From Ophiocordyceps camponoti-saundersi (nom. inval.) (lineage: Eukaryota > Ascomycota > Sordariomycetes > Hypocreales > Ophiocordycipitaceae), in contig PDHQ01000036.1 in NCBI GenBank assembly GCA_003339415.1, positions 37,426-101,425 on the forward strand: DNA of 64,000 nt, in the 5' to 3' direction. Both the position numbers and the translations under genes were made by a program. A model generated the notes under the pieces. That model made no database searches. It had not been told where the DNA came from and was given only the letters and a program-made list of their open reading frames with translations. How positions within the stretch are numbered: the stretch's first letter is position 1; each line of letters starts with the position of its first letter. This document shows, piece by piece, positions 32,341 through 42,241 of this stretch.

Positions 32341-33434
32341 GGCTGCGGAGCGACAAGACGAGCCTCGTCTTCATACGCGGTTCGATGAAGTCGCAGTTGG
32401 TTGGTGATGGGCACCGACAGTTTGCCACAGGAGAAGATGCTTGGGTTTATTCCTGTTCCTCAAAGACGACGACAGACATCATGAGAGCCTCTTCTTGGGG
32501 GTCGCCTCGAGAAGCATCGAGTCAAGGCTTTGCGAGGCTCATCGCCATGCAATATAGCTTTGATAGCAACTATCACGTGATGTAGATATCTTGCCTTTGG
32601 CATCGTTGTTGGTTACCTAATACAGAGGATAAGGTTCTGCGTACCGTGTATATTCCTCTACCAGCACACTGTCCGCAGCTCTTGATTATCCGTACACGTC
32701 ATCAACGATAGTGACGCTCTGCCAATGGAGCTACTCAGCCAGGCATACATAGATGGATGTAAGTTGATATACGTGCTGGGTAGGATGGCATGTATGTAGG
32801 TAATTAACTGATAGTCGAAAGAGACTCTAAACCAGCAGCAAATCCAATGTCTCAATCGAAGACGCGATCTCGAGATTCGCGCGCGCGCCGGCCTCCCTCC
32901 CGAAACTCCCTCCCGACTCTGGCGTATTAGTTGCTCCCTTGACCAACAAGCTCGGCGAGAACCGAAGGGGGCAATGAAGAGGAGGCTTCATCGACGCAAG
33001 CTCAAGGCTAAAATCGTTCTGTCATACATACACACTCACAGCTAGGTAGTAAGTAAGCTGCTTTGATCCGCTAGCTGTAACGACGTGCCACCTACTCACA
33101 TACACACACACACACACACACACACAGCCGTTTAGCTGAGCGGATACATGACACCCTAAATGCTAGCAGGCCACATAAACTCCCTCCGACTTGCATTCCC
33201 CCGCGTCTCGACAACCGGTTACGTCGTTGCTTCCTCTCCCTCGTTCTCATCTTCCTTTAAGCGGGACGATAGCATCCGTTCGTACCAGAAAGTCGTCAGC
33301 AGACGGAGACATCAGGAGCAACGCTCGTCGCACAGACCGAGGCGGAATCGCCCTGCAATCCGTCGCAACCTTCCAACACCTCGACGGACACATACATACA
33401 TCCTGCCATTGTCTTCCTATTCGGCCACTATATC
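32341..33434. other. Divergent intergenic region PFS2-DGAT1
   Basis: 1.1 kb. Contains the E-box at 32573-32580, a (CA)n run at about 33104-33126 and GTATGT-type repeats near 32785-32800. No gene recognised; short ORFs near 33160-33440 are in the 5' leader of DGAT1. Confidence 0.5.
32573..32580. promoter_or_regulatory. E-box upstream of PFS2
   Basis: TCACGTGA, 233 bp upstream of the PFS2 start codon on the minus strand. Confidence 0.45.
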
Positions 33435-35134
33435 ATGAGTGAGGCCACGCCCCCCGGCTCCGAGGCCACCGGTGTCGATATCTCGGACCATACGGCGACG
33501 CGACGTCATATCGGCCCCAGAACCGAAACCTCCAACGGCTCGACGTCCAACGGCTCGACGGTTGAGGGAACAACGGCGAAACCTCCGCGCAACAAGTATC
33601 GCCATGCTGCTGTCGTCCATCAACGGACGAGGCCATCATGCCTCAGTCACGACTCGGCTGCCGCCCCCAGCTTCATCGGCTTCCGCAACCTCATGGTTAT
33701 TGTGCTGGGTAAGCGGTGGCGCGTCCGGCGCGTACCGCACTCGTCGCTGATGGCCAACAGTCGTCGGCAACTTGCGATTGTTAGTCGAGAACATGCAAAA
33801 GGCTCGTTTCGCCGCTCAACTCGATACTCTGTAGCTGCTGACCTTCACCAGTACGGTGTCTTGATCTGTATCAGATGTCATGCCTATAGCCGTCAGGACA
33901 TCATCCTCGGCGGCTTGCTCTACTTCCTGATCCCCTGCCATCTCGTGGCCGCCTATCTTCTCGAGCTTGCCGCCGCCCGCCAGGCGCTGGAGACCAGGAA
34001 GCGCATCAAGCCTGGCGCTACCGGCCCCTCGGAGAAAGACCGTGAAGACTTTCATTCCACCTGGATCGTCATCGCCTGGATACACGGTATCAACGTGACG
34101 TTGGCCTTGTTCGTCACGACAGCCGTAGTCTACTTCTTCATCCACCACCCGCTCATCGGCACCCTCACCGAAATGCACGCCGTCGTGGTGTGGCTCAAGA
34201 CGGCTTCATACGCCCTCACGAATCGCGACCTTCGCCACGCATACCTGCATCCTGCGGACAGCGAGCTCGTCCCGGCACTGTATGCGGAGCGCCCGTATCC
34301 CCAAAACATCACGATCGGTAACCTCATCTACTTCTGGTGGGCTCCGACTCTCATCTACCAGCCCGTCTATCCCCGGACGGATAAGATCCGATGGCTCTTT
34401 GTGATCAAGAGACTCGGCGAGGTGTTTTGTCTCAGCGCATTCATCTGGTTTGCCAGCTTCCAATATGCCGCCCCTGTCCTTCGCAACTCCCTGGACAAGA
34501 TTGCCTCGCTCGACTATCCTTCCATCTTCGAAAGGCTGCTGAAGCTGTCGACCATCTCGCTCGTCATCTGGCTCGCAGGCTTCTTTGCCCTCTTTCAGTC
34601 CTTTCTCAATGCTCTCGCCGAGATCCTGCGCTTCGGCGATCGGTCCTTCTACGAAGACTGGTGGAACAGCGAGAGTCTAGGCGCTTACTGGCGGACGTGG
34701 AACAAGCCCGTCTACACCTACTTCAAGCATCACGTCTACATTCCCTTGGTTGCCCGTGGCTATAGCTCCTTTATGGCTAGCTCCGCCGTCTTCTTTGCCT
34801 CTGCCGTCCTCCACGAGATTCTTGTCGGGGTTCCCACGCACAATATTATCGGTCAGTCAGGCTTTGCCTCTAAGTTGAGATGGTGAAACTGACATACGCA
34901 TCTTCAGGCGTCGCTTTTCTAGGCATGCTGCTCCAGCTTCCTCTCATTACCCTCACGGCGCCCCTGGAAAAGATGAAGCTCGGCAAGGGCGGCAAGCTCG
35001 TCGGAAACATCATATTCTGGGTATCCTTTACCATTTTCGGACAGCCCTTTGCGGCATTGATGTATTTCTACGCCTGGCAGGCCAAGTACGGCAGCGTGAG
35101 TCGAGAGATTGGCCAAGGTGAAGTCGGCACATGA
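33435..35134 (+). CDS. DGAT1: Diacylglycerol O-acyltransferase 1 (MBOAT family)
   Basis: Four exons: 33435..33708, 33761..33801, 33852..34851, 34908..35134; 513 residues. DGAT1 makes triacylglycerol from diacylglycerol and acyl-CoA in the ER membrane. After a disordered N-terminus, the sequence reads FIGFRNLMVIVL, VGNLRLLVENMQK and YGVLICIRCH across two short introns. Key motifs: FYEDWWNSE (the FYxDWWN signature), AVLHEILVGVPTHN with the MBOAT catalytic His, IYFWWAPTLIYQPVYPRT, and eight to nine hydrophobic segments ending FGQPFAALMYFYAWQ. The second intron (33802-33851) must begin with GC, not GT, to join K-Y in frame: AAG then GCTCGT, with a CTGCTGAC branch motif and CACCAG acceptor. Convergent with STE14. 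Confidence 0.92.
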
Positions 35135-35319
35135 AGCTTTCGGATTTTCCGCATCGCTTTAACCCACAGCACAGCCCCCAAACAGGGCATTGCACGTATG
35201 ATCTATCTCCGTTGTCTATTCCCTTGAGTACTGAAAAGCTATGTGTACCATTTCGCTCATCATGACATATGCAAGGCTGTCATGCGGAAAAAGAAATTGA
35301 GCTATGGAGGAGGCGACGC

Positions 35320-36096
35320 TTATGGTATGAATGGTAGCATGGTTCGGACCCTGCGCCGGTACTGGACATAGTCGTCCTGGAAGAATTCAACGAGCTTCGA
35401 CTCTTCCATACCGATTCTGATGCTGAAAAATTTCCACAGCACAGCAGCGTAGGCGGCGAAGCAGAAGACGTTGCCGAGCACGAGCTGCGTACCCAGACTC
35501 CAGTAGAAGAAACCAAAGTAGCTGGGATGGCGCAAGACGGAATAGATGCCCGTGGTGACGAGCTTATGCGACACCGCCTTCCTGGTCTGAACACGATGGT
35601 TAAAGCTCGTGCCGGCGTGAAGCATGGCGACCGAGCGAACAGCCTGACCCAGGATGACGAGCACGAGTCCGAGTCCGACCAGAAAGGATCCCGAATGAAA
35701 GGGCGCCCAATCGCGACGGGGGAAGAAGAATCCCACGAGAGCGGCTTCCGTGAAAGCGGCGAGATGGGCGACGGCGTACGAAGGCCAGTTCGCCGTCAGG
35801 AGGAAGCTGTCGATCCTGGCGCGAGACGTGTTGGCCTCGGCCGTGGTCCAGAATTCGAGAAAGTGGAAGGCGGAGAGGGCGATGAGGAAGAAGGGGACGC
35901 GCCAGAGGGGGCTTTCGCTGAAGATCAGTATGGAGATTGTGAGCAGGCTGCTGGCTCCGAAGGCGATGCCTAGGCTGAAGGCTCGGAGGGCGATGCCGGA
36001 GAGTGAGCTGGGCTGGCCTGGCCAGTAGGTCTTGAGTTGATTTTCGACTTCCCTTTCCCAAGAAGAGTAAGGAGGCGGTTTTCCTTGGTTTGCCAT
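35320..36096 (-). CDS. STE14: Protein-S-isoprenylcysteine O-methyltransferase Ste14 (ICMT)
   Basis: Intronless; 258 residues from the ATG at 36096 (MANQGKPPPYSSWE). An upstream in-frame ATG at 36156 would add 20 residues. Ste14 methylates the C-terminal prenylcysteine of CaaX proteins (Ras, Rho, a-factor) in the ER membrane using S-adenosylmethionine. Six or so hydrophobic segments are visible (SSLLTISILIFSE, VPFFLIALSAFHFLEFWTTA, FLVGLGLVLVILGQAVRSVA). The ICMT signature is clear: HKLVTTGIYSVLRHPSYFGF, then WSLGTQLVLGN and EESKLVEFFQDDYVQYRRRV near the C-terminus, with RHPSYxG and EE residues that bind the cofactor. Length fits yeast Ste14 (239). Confidence 0.95.
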   Translation of the reverse strand: MANQGKPPPYSSWEREVENQLKTYWPGQPSSLSGIALRAFSLGIAFGASSLLTISILIFSESPLWRVPFFLIALSAFHFLEFWTTAEANTSRARIDSFLLTANWPSYAVAHLAAFTEAALVGFFFPRRDWAPFHSGSFLVGLGLVLVILGQAVRSVAMLHAGTSFNHRVQTRKAVSHKLVTTGIYSVLRHPSYFGFFYWSLGTQLVLGNVFCFAAYAAVLWKFFSIRIGMEESKLVEFFQDDYVQYRRRVRTMLPFIP

Positions 36097-36156
36097 CTTA
36101 TCTGATGTTGTTCCTATGATTTGCGGGAGGGGGCTGATAGGGTTTCCTCGGCTCAT

Positions 36157-36460
36157 GTGTGAATGTGATGCATGGCGGTGAGATTTCGACGCTGCTTGGA
36201 GGGGCGTCTTTTCTCTTTCTTTTGCTGGGCCGATAAAGCGACGTTTGTACTAGAGAAGGACTTGGCAACAGAACAATAGTAGAGGAACAATAGCTAGGCG
36301 AATGAGGTGTTGGTGGAAGAGTTCGTCCTTGGTTCTTTCGTTGGGCCGTCGTTGTCGGGATATAGGGGCCCAGGGGGGGGGGGGGGGGGGGAAAGAGAGC
36401 GTCAGNNNNNNNNNNTGGGGTGGTGGGTGGTGGGGGTGGTGGGGGGGGGGGGGGGGGGGG

Positions 36461-36505
<45 letters not shown>

Positions 36506-37091
36506 GAGAGAGGCTTGTGGTGCGACGGTTAGAGGATGTGGCTAGTGAAGCGTGGTAGCTTCCCGCTTTCCTTCCCGCTTATTTACCGGGAGAAGTACAT
36601 ACGTCCGTACGTGTAGAGACTTGAAAGATATGACGTATTGCTTCTGTTGATGCATTCTATCATTCGCACCTGTCGGTCTTGTAGTTGTAGAGAAGGTAAA
36701 GCTGAAGTTACGATTAGGTACTCCGTGCCGTGGCTACTCCCTCTGAGCTCCGTGGGTAGCTTTGCTTTAACTAAGAGGTAGGTATCTAGAGGTAGGCAGG
36801 TGGCTATCGCAGTCTTCGTACATATGCTTCATTTCACCTCCGCAGACCTCCCGGCCGGGTCTTATTCTTCTTCTACGTCCCAGAACCATGCGGCAAATAG
36901 GGGCTTGCTACCTAATCTTTCGTTCCGAAAGGCGCATTGTACCATGAACCTCGGCTTCTTCCGGTAAAGCCTCAAGAAGGCTCAAAAGCGCTCGTGGCTT
37001 GGCCGTGAGTAACTCGTGACGCGCTCATGGCATGCCGTGTCTAGACGTCGACAAGTCCCCCGAAGCCCGCATGACCGGCTTCGAGTATGCC
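36157..37091. other. Intergenic region containing an assembly gap and poly-G tracts
   Basis: Runs of G at 36373-36391, 36431-36460 and 36463-36504 surround ten N at 36406-36415, so the true sequence and length here are unknown. The rest has TAGGTA-type repeats near 36770-36800. No gene recognised. Confidence 0.8.
36406..36415. other. Assembly gap (10 N)
   Basis: Ten N bases embedded in poly-G sequence; a contig join of arbitrary length. Confidence 0.99.
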
Positions 37092-37585
37092 TCACAGTCC
37101 ACCTGAAAAGGAAAAGGAAGAGACGATGAGCACCAAGACGTTGATGAGACCCCACACGAAGGGTATCCAGGTGTTCATCGCATGATAACCGGCCCTGTAG
37201 ATGGCACCGAGCCTGGAAAACAAACCAGTCAGTCACAAAAGGAATCGGAAACCCCCGACTGAAGAAGCAAACCATACATCAAGCCGACAACACTACCGGC
37301 GAAGACGGCCTCGATACCGGCGACGATCAGGTAGATGATGGGAAAGGGCCATGTGTATTTCCATGACGAGCGCTTCCAGCCGTGGGTGAAGAAGGCGATG
37401 AGGACGACGGCGACGTGGACGACGGCGTAGGTGACGAGCGTCCAGAGCAGGGTGAAGCGCCACGAGGCGCCGACGGTGAAGAGCGTGTGCCGCTTGTCGG
37501 GCGTGTGGTCGCCTAGAATGGGGAGCCCGAGCGAGGGGAATGGCGGCGTTCGGTAGCCGGGTGGGGGATCATTCGGATACGGCAT
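37092..37585 (-). CDS. Small conserved-looking integral membrane protein of unknown function
   Basis: Two exons: complement of 37278..37585 and 37092..37212; 142 residues. Intron donor GTATGG and acceptor TTCCAG; joining gives VVGLMLGAIYRAGYH in frame. A Pro-rich cytosolic N-terminus (MPYPNDPPPGYRTPPFPSLG) precedes four hydrophobic segments: FTLLWTLVTYAVVHVAVVLI, TWPFPIIYLIVAGIEAVFAG, SVVGLMLGAIYRAG and FVWGLINVLVLIVSSFSFSG. No catalytic or targeting motif is seen. I recognise the style of a fungus-specific membrane protein but not a named family. Divergent from PEX8 with a 256-bp shared promoter. Confidence 0.78.
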
Positions 37586-37841
37586 TGAAGGGGCATGGCG
37601 ACCTCTCCGCGGACGGGCGAATGGCGAAGCGGACGACGGGATTCATCCAGGGATGCTGATGGAAATTACGTCGATTTGTATCGACGAGAGGCACCTGAGC
37701 CTAGACCCTGCGGGTACGCTCCCTCGACGTTCCGAGGTCCGAGGGAGCGTCACAGGCAGATGACATAATAACCTCCCGAGAACGTCGCCGTCTGGCCAGC
37801 AGTTTTGACTAACGCATCTTCAACGTCCGCTACACTTCACG

Positions 37842-39875
37842 ATGCCCGCCGATCGGCTTCTCAATACGCTGCTTCAGCGTTATCGAGACGTCCACGATGT
37901 TACCATCACCGACCAGATCATTGGAACCACCGCACATCTTCTCGGCCGACTGTCGAACCCGCTTAACCTCAGCCTGCTAACCTCGCAGCTGCTGACTGCG
38001 CCCGCCGTATGGCATCGCCATGATGGGTCTCCTACTGCCATGCGCATCATCGGCATCTACAAGACGGCCGCTTCCAATGTCCGCGATGCTGACTCAGGCG
38101 TTCGTCGCATCGGCTGCGACGAATGGGCTCGGGCTGTCGTCAAGGGCGCAGACGACCGTTCTCGGCCGTGGCGGCATCTACTCGTCCTGACTGGTGTCCT
38201 CCTCGGGATGGAAACTGAAGACGGATCCTGCTTATCTTGGCGCTTGAGGCGGGCTCTTCGACAGGCTGTCGTTACGGCTACTAATCTTGCGCTTGAGCAT
38301 GTTGTCCAAGACGGCCAGCCTGCTGCCACCTCCATCATCACCTCTCTCATCTTCGCCTTTCCGTTACTTTCTGAAGAACATAGATGCAGTATCAATTGCA
38401 ACTCCTTGCTTCGCATAACTGTTAGCGCAATGATTGGCGACGAGGGCTTCTCTCAGGGCCGATTCCTTGCGGCCGTAGGCAAAGACACGGTCGAGGGCAC
38501 TCATCATCTTCTTCACTGGCCGCCAGATACTCCGTCTCATCACCTCCTAAAAGACATGGAGGGACGAAATTTGATGATCAACATGGGACCGCTGTCAAAA
38601 CTGGCAGCATTCGCGGCGCAACATGCTCGGGCGTCTGCTGCCGTGCTGGATGCGCACCAGTCTCTGTTCCTCTTCACCGGCAACGTTCTCGACGCCTGGC
38701 GGAATACCGCTTTTAGCAGCGTAGATCCTGACCCTGAGCAAGGACGTTTGTCTACCGAGACGCAGCGGACGACCTGGCCGCTCCTTTGCCAAGTCTTGAG
38801 GAAGCTCATGTTCGGGTCTGTTGCGCTTCTTCAGGCCATCGTCTCGCGCAGCTTGGTCGATCCCGAGATGATGGCCGAGGCAATGGCCCCTGCTATCGCC
38901 GCCAAGTCGCTTCAAATCCTGCGCAATCTCTTCTTCATATCGTCGCGGGATGGCAACAACGCCTTTGAGGTCTACACCTTTTCCTACTTGACATCCATCG
39001 ACGTCCTCTCACGGCACTCGGCCGCCACTCATGGGTTTCTGCATAATCTGCGGCAGAACAGCGCCACCGAGCTCCCCGCGTCTCACCTCCAGAGGGCTCT
39101 AGATCTCTTTTATCTCAATGTCGCGGAACATGTCCCGCTCGCGTTGTCGACAGAGTCGTGCGAGACACTCATCATTCAGCCGGCAGTGGCGTACCTTTCC
39201 CATCAAGGTCCGATGTCGCGCTTCATGATGGACATGTTTGAATCCGCCCATAGCGCAATTTTGTCGGTATTGTCGTGTCCTCAGCACAGCCCGCTCACAA
39301 TCGAAATGGCGCCTTTTTACCTGGTCAAGCTGTTTGAGTCTTTTCCCCGCTACATCTCGCCGCGTCAGTTCAGGGTGGCGTTTCAGACGGTGATGGAAAT
39401 CGTATCGCCTCCATTCCCGATCGCGGGGTTAAGACCGGAATTGTCCGAAACACTGCTTGAGATGCTGCGGTCCATGCTGGTCAATGCTTCGAACAAACCC
39501 CTGGATGCCAATCGCAATTCCTCATCAGGGCTGGAGACGACACAATCACGAGAGCCCAGTGCCCAAGTCTCGGAAGAGAGCGCTCTGGTCATGACTCTCG
39601 TCGACTCATTGCCGTTTCTCCCTCTTCAGCTTATGGAAGAGTGGCTCACAATCGCGGCGCAGCTGTTGAACGGAATTGCGGAGCCGGCGCTGAAAGCACC
39701 CGTCAGACAGCGGTTCTTAGACATACTTGTCAACGGCGACTTGGACGTCGAGAGAGCTGCCATTGGGGTTGCCTGGTGGGGGACACGGGGCGGGCGGGAA
39801 GCGGTGCTGAATGGCAACGTCCGTGATCCAGCCATGATGAGCGGGGCCGTCGGCGAGACGCGCAGTCGACTCTGA
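37842..39875 (+). CDS. PEX8: Peroxin Pex8-like peroxisome biogenesis protein
   Basis: Intronless, 677 residues. Pex8 is an intraperisomal protein on the lumenal side of the peroxisome membrane that links the docking and RING import complexes. The whole chain is helical with no membrane span clearly predicted, as in the family. The N-terminal block MPADRLLNTLLQRYRDV and the segment NLSLLTSQLLTAPAVWHR are what I associate with filamentous-fungal Pex8. Two targeting features agree: the C-terminus is S-R-L, a classical PTS1 variant, and the N-terminus (RLLNTLLQR) is close to a PTS2 nonapeptide though its last residue does not fit. Yeast Pex8 likewise carries both signals. Assignment is from recollection plus the PTS1, so not certain. 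Confidence 0.75.
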   Translation: MPADRLLNTLLQRYRDVHDVTITDQIIGTTAHLLGRLSNPLNLSLLTSQLLTAPAVWHRHDGSPTAMRIIGIYKTAASNVRDADSGVRRIGCDEWARAVVKGADDRSRPWRHLLVLTGVLLGMETEDGSCLSWRLRRALRQAVVTATNLALEHVVQDGQPAATSIITSLIFAFPLLSEEHRCSINCNSLLRITVSAMIGDEGFSQGRFLAAVGKDTVEGTHHLLHWPPDTPSHHLLKDMEGRNLMINMGPLSKLAAFAAQHARASAAVLDAHQSLFLFTGNVLDAWRNTAFSSVDPDPEQGRLSTETQRTTWPLLCQVLRKLMFGSVALLQAIVSRSLVDPEMMAEAMAPAIAAKSLQILRNLFFISSRDGNNAFEVYTFSYLTSIDVLSRHSAATHGFLHNLRQNSATELPASHLQRALDLFYLNVAEHVPLALSTESCETLIIQPAVAYLSHQGPMSRFMMDMFESAHSAILSVLSCPQHSPLTIEMAPFYLVKLFESFPRYISPRQFRVAFQTVMEIVSPPFPIAGLRPELSETLLEMLRSMLVNASNKPLDANRNSSSGLETTQSREPSAQVSEESALVMTLVDSLPFLPLQLMEEWLTIAAQLLNGIAEPALKAPVRQRFLDILVNGDLDVERAAIGVAWWGTRGGREAVLNGNVRDPAMMSGAVGETRSRL

Positions 39876-40077
39876 GCTCCCTGTCGTGTTTGGCTACGCG
39901 CTCAGGGCTGGTGGAACGACTGCTGCCTTTGATTCACCGTCGGGAGTCGATGCCACTGATTTGAAGACTTGGTCCTCGCGACCTTTATAAGACGATGCCT
40001 CGTCAACAGAGGCAGCGTCTGCATCGGCCAGGATAAGAAAAAAAAAACTCGATTCTCACGATCCCATACGCAAACTT

Positions 40078-40881
40078 ATGATGAGTCGCTCGTGGACTTT
40101 GCTCTCGGCGCTGGCGCTGCTTCCGGCGGCGACTAGCAGCCCCGTTTCGGACCCGGAGTCGTCTTGGCCAGTAGTGAAGATCGGGTATGCGCTGTCGGAG
40201 ATGGATACGGCGGCGACGGAGACGACGCTATGGCCGTCTCCGACGACTGGCTCGAGTGAAGGTCGGGTTTTAGGCTTCAACAGCGTGACTACGAACGAGT
40301 CGGTGGACGTTGTGGCTCTCACGCCTGCGGCGTCTGCTGCTGGTTCTAGGCTGGCTGTCACGGATGGAGCAATCGTCACGAAGGAATCGGTCAGTTCCAG
40401 CGATCCGGTGGCGATGGCTCAATCTACCAGTAGCAGCAGCGACCCTGCGGCGGTTGTGGCATCGACAACAACCGAAAGCCATGCGGCTAAAGCTACCCCG
40501 TCGACACCGCGGCCATGGAGCAAGACGTCGCCGCCGTCTAGCGGAAGCTTAACGGGCAAGGCCAAAGGAGCAGGATGCGCCTCGGACGACAGGCCGCACA
40601 AGTTGTGCCACGGCTTGATAGAGTGCAAGGAGCAAGACGGAAGCCTCTATCCCAAGTTTCCGCACTGCATCACGGACAAGAATCGGTGCGGGTGTCGCAG
40701 CGTCAACTGCGTCAAGACGCACGACGAGGAGCAGGACAGGGCGTCGTGCAAGAATCTGATATCGTGTAACAACAGCTCCATGTTTCCGTACTGCAACACC
40801 AAGTTTGGGCCGGCTGAGGGACCATGGGACGGGTACTGCACCTGCGGATGGGAGACGCAGCCGCAGCCGCAGCAGCAGTAG
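40078..40881 (+). CDS. Secreted protein with C-terminal 12-cysteine domain, unknown
   Basis: Intronless, 267 residues; starts with two consecutive ATG codons (40078, 40081). Signal peptide MMSRSWTLLSALALLPAATS. A Ser/Thr/Val-rich, probably O-glycosylated linker of about 140 residues leads to a compact C-terminal domain of about 90 residues with twelve cysteines, including CASDDRPHKLC, HGLIECKEQ, NRCGCRSVNC, ASCKNLISC and the end YCTCGWE. Paired C-x-C and regularly spaced cysteines suggest a disulfide-rich fold, perhaps carbohydrate-binding or toxin-like, but I recognise no family. The gene ends in a (CAGCAG)n/(Gln-Pro) tail that merges into repetitive DNA. Confidence 0.75.
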   Translation: MMSRSWTLLSALALLPAATSSPVSDPESSWPVVKIGYALSEMDTAATETTLWPSPTTGSSEGRVLGFNSVTTNESVDVVALTPAASAAGSRLAVTDGAIVTKESVSSSDPVAMAQSTSSSSDPAAVVASTTTESHAAKATPSTPRPWSKTSPPSSGSLTGKAKGAGCASDDRPHKLCHGLIECKEQDGSLYPKFPHCITDKNRCGCRSVNCVKTHDEEQDRASCKNLISCNNSSMFPYCNTKFGPAEGPWDGYCTCGWETQPQPQQQ

Positions 40882-42241
40882 CAGTAGCAGGCTTGATGAA
40901 TTTGGCGGAGGGTGTGTGACATCATCGTCACATGTTGTGAGCCCCTGTGCAGCTGATGTGGGTTGCACGAAATGCATACATACATACACACATACATGTG
41001 GTCTATGAGTGTGTGTCGCATCTATGTAGGTATGTATGGAGAGGGGAGTACGGGTTAGGGTTGGATGGATGAAATGAATGAAAGCACATACATACGATAC
41101 ATACCGGCAGCGTTGCATCGCTACGGGAGAGAGCCAGCTAGGTAGGTAGGTATGTATGTATGTATGCATTGTGTGGCTCCTCTGTTTCGTCTAGAGATTC
41201 TTGAGCTTCTTCTTCTTCTTCTTCTTCTTCTTCTTCTTCCCCTTGTCCTTCTTCCTCCTCCTCTTCCTCGTCGTCGTCGTCGTCTTCCCCCAACTCCAAC
41301 CACCCCCCCCCCCCCCCTCCTTATGCCTCTCTCTCTCTCTCCTCTCCCCTCCCCTCCCCCTCGGACCTCCTGTCTTTAGCCTCTCTCTCTCTCTCGTCAT
41401 ACTCGACTTTCCCCCCCGCATACCTACGACCTAACATACGTACATACATAACTCCGTACATATGTATATCCCATCCATACATATCCGTACATACATACAT
41501 TCGCTTACGCGCTACGGCACGATCGAAGCCGATGCATGTCTACCTACCTACCTACCTACCTACTCACCTACCTACTTACTGCCCGTCTAGCTAGCTACCT
41601 GGCTAGGGCATACATAGCAATATTCCGCGCACGGCTCAAGCCGGCACAACGGCGCACGGGGCGCCCTCCTCCCCAATCTGCCTCACCGTTACAGCTCATC
41701 TCCACACACACACACGGCCTCGGCCTCCGTCTCTCGCCTGTCAGCGCCCAGACTCCCGGGCTGCCGACGCTGTCTGTACGTACATGGTTGAGTCGATGAG
41801 GCGCAGTGGGAGGAGGAGGAGGAGGGGGCGTGAGGCGTAAACCGGTTTTGTCTTCCGCCTTCGCCGCCGGCCGTCAAATGGACTTGTCTTTTACAAGGGC
41901 CAGGGGTGTAACTGCTCTGCTCAACTCACTTCGTCTTCCCCTCCTTTTCACACACCCCCTCCCTCCCCCCCCCCCCTTTTTTTTCCTTTTCTTTTCAGCT
42001 ATGGAGTGCATACCATGCTATTCCATCTCATACCCTGGTAGGAGGAGGAGGATGAGGAGGGTGAGGGGGGGGGAAGCAACGTCATCCTATGAGGGGTTCC
42101 TGTTGCTCTTTAACCACGTCTATTAAATAGCTTGGTCTCGTCCTGGTTCTTCGAGTCTGTAACCTGCATCTTACCGTCGACATCTTAACATATAGAGAGA
42201 TATCTCCTTTATCCCCCTCAAAAGCGCCATCGTAACAAATC
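40882..42241. repeat. Microsatellite-rich intergenic region
   Basis: 1.36 kb: (CAG)n (40868-40890), (ATAC)n near 40975-40995, GGGTTAGGGTT (about 41052-41062, telomere-like), (GTAT)n near 41149-41166, (CTT)n at about 41207-41239, poly-C near 41306-41319, (TC)n near 41328-41341, (CCTA)n at 41540-41563 and another poly-C near 41962-41977. No gene is supported. The final 150 bp are the promoter/leader of the repeat-protein gene. Confidence 0.75.
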
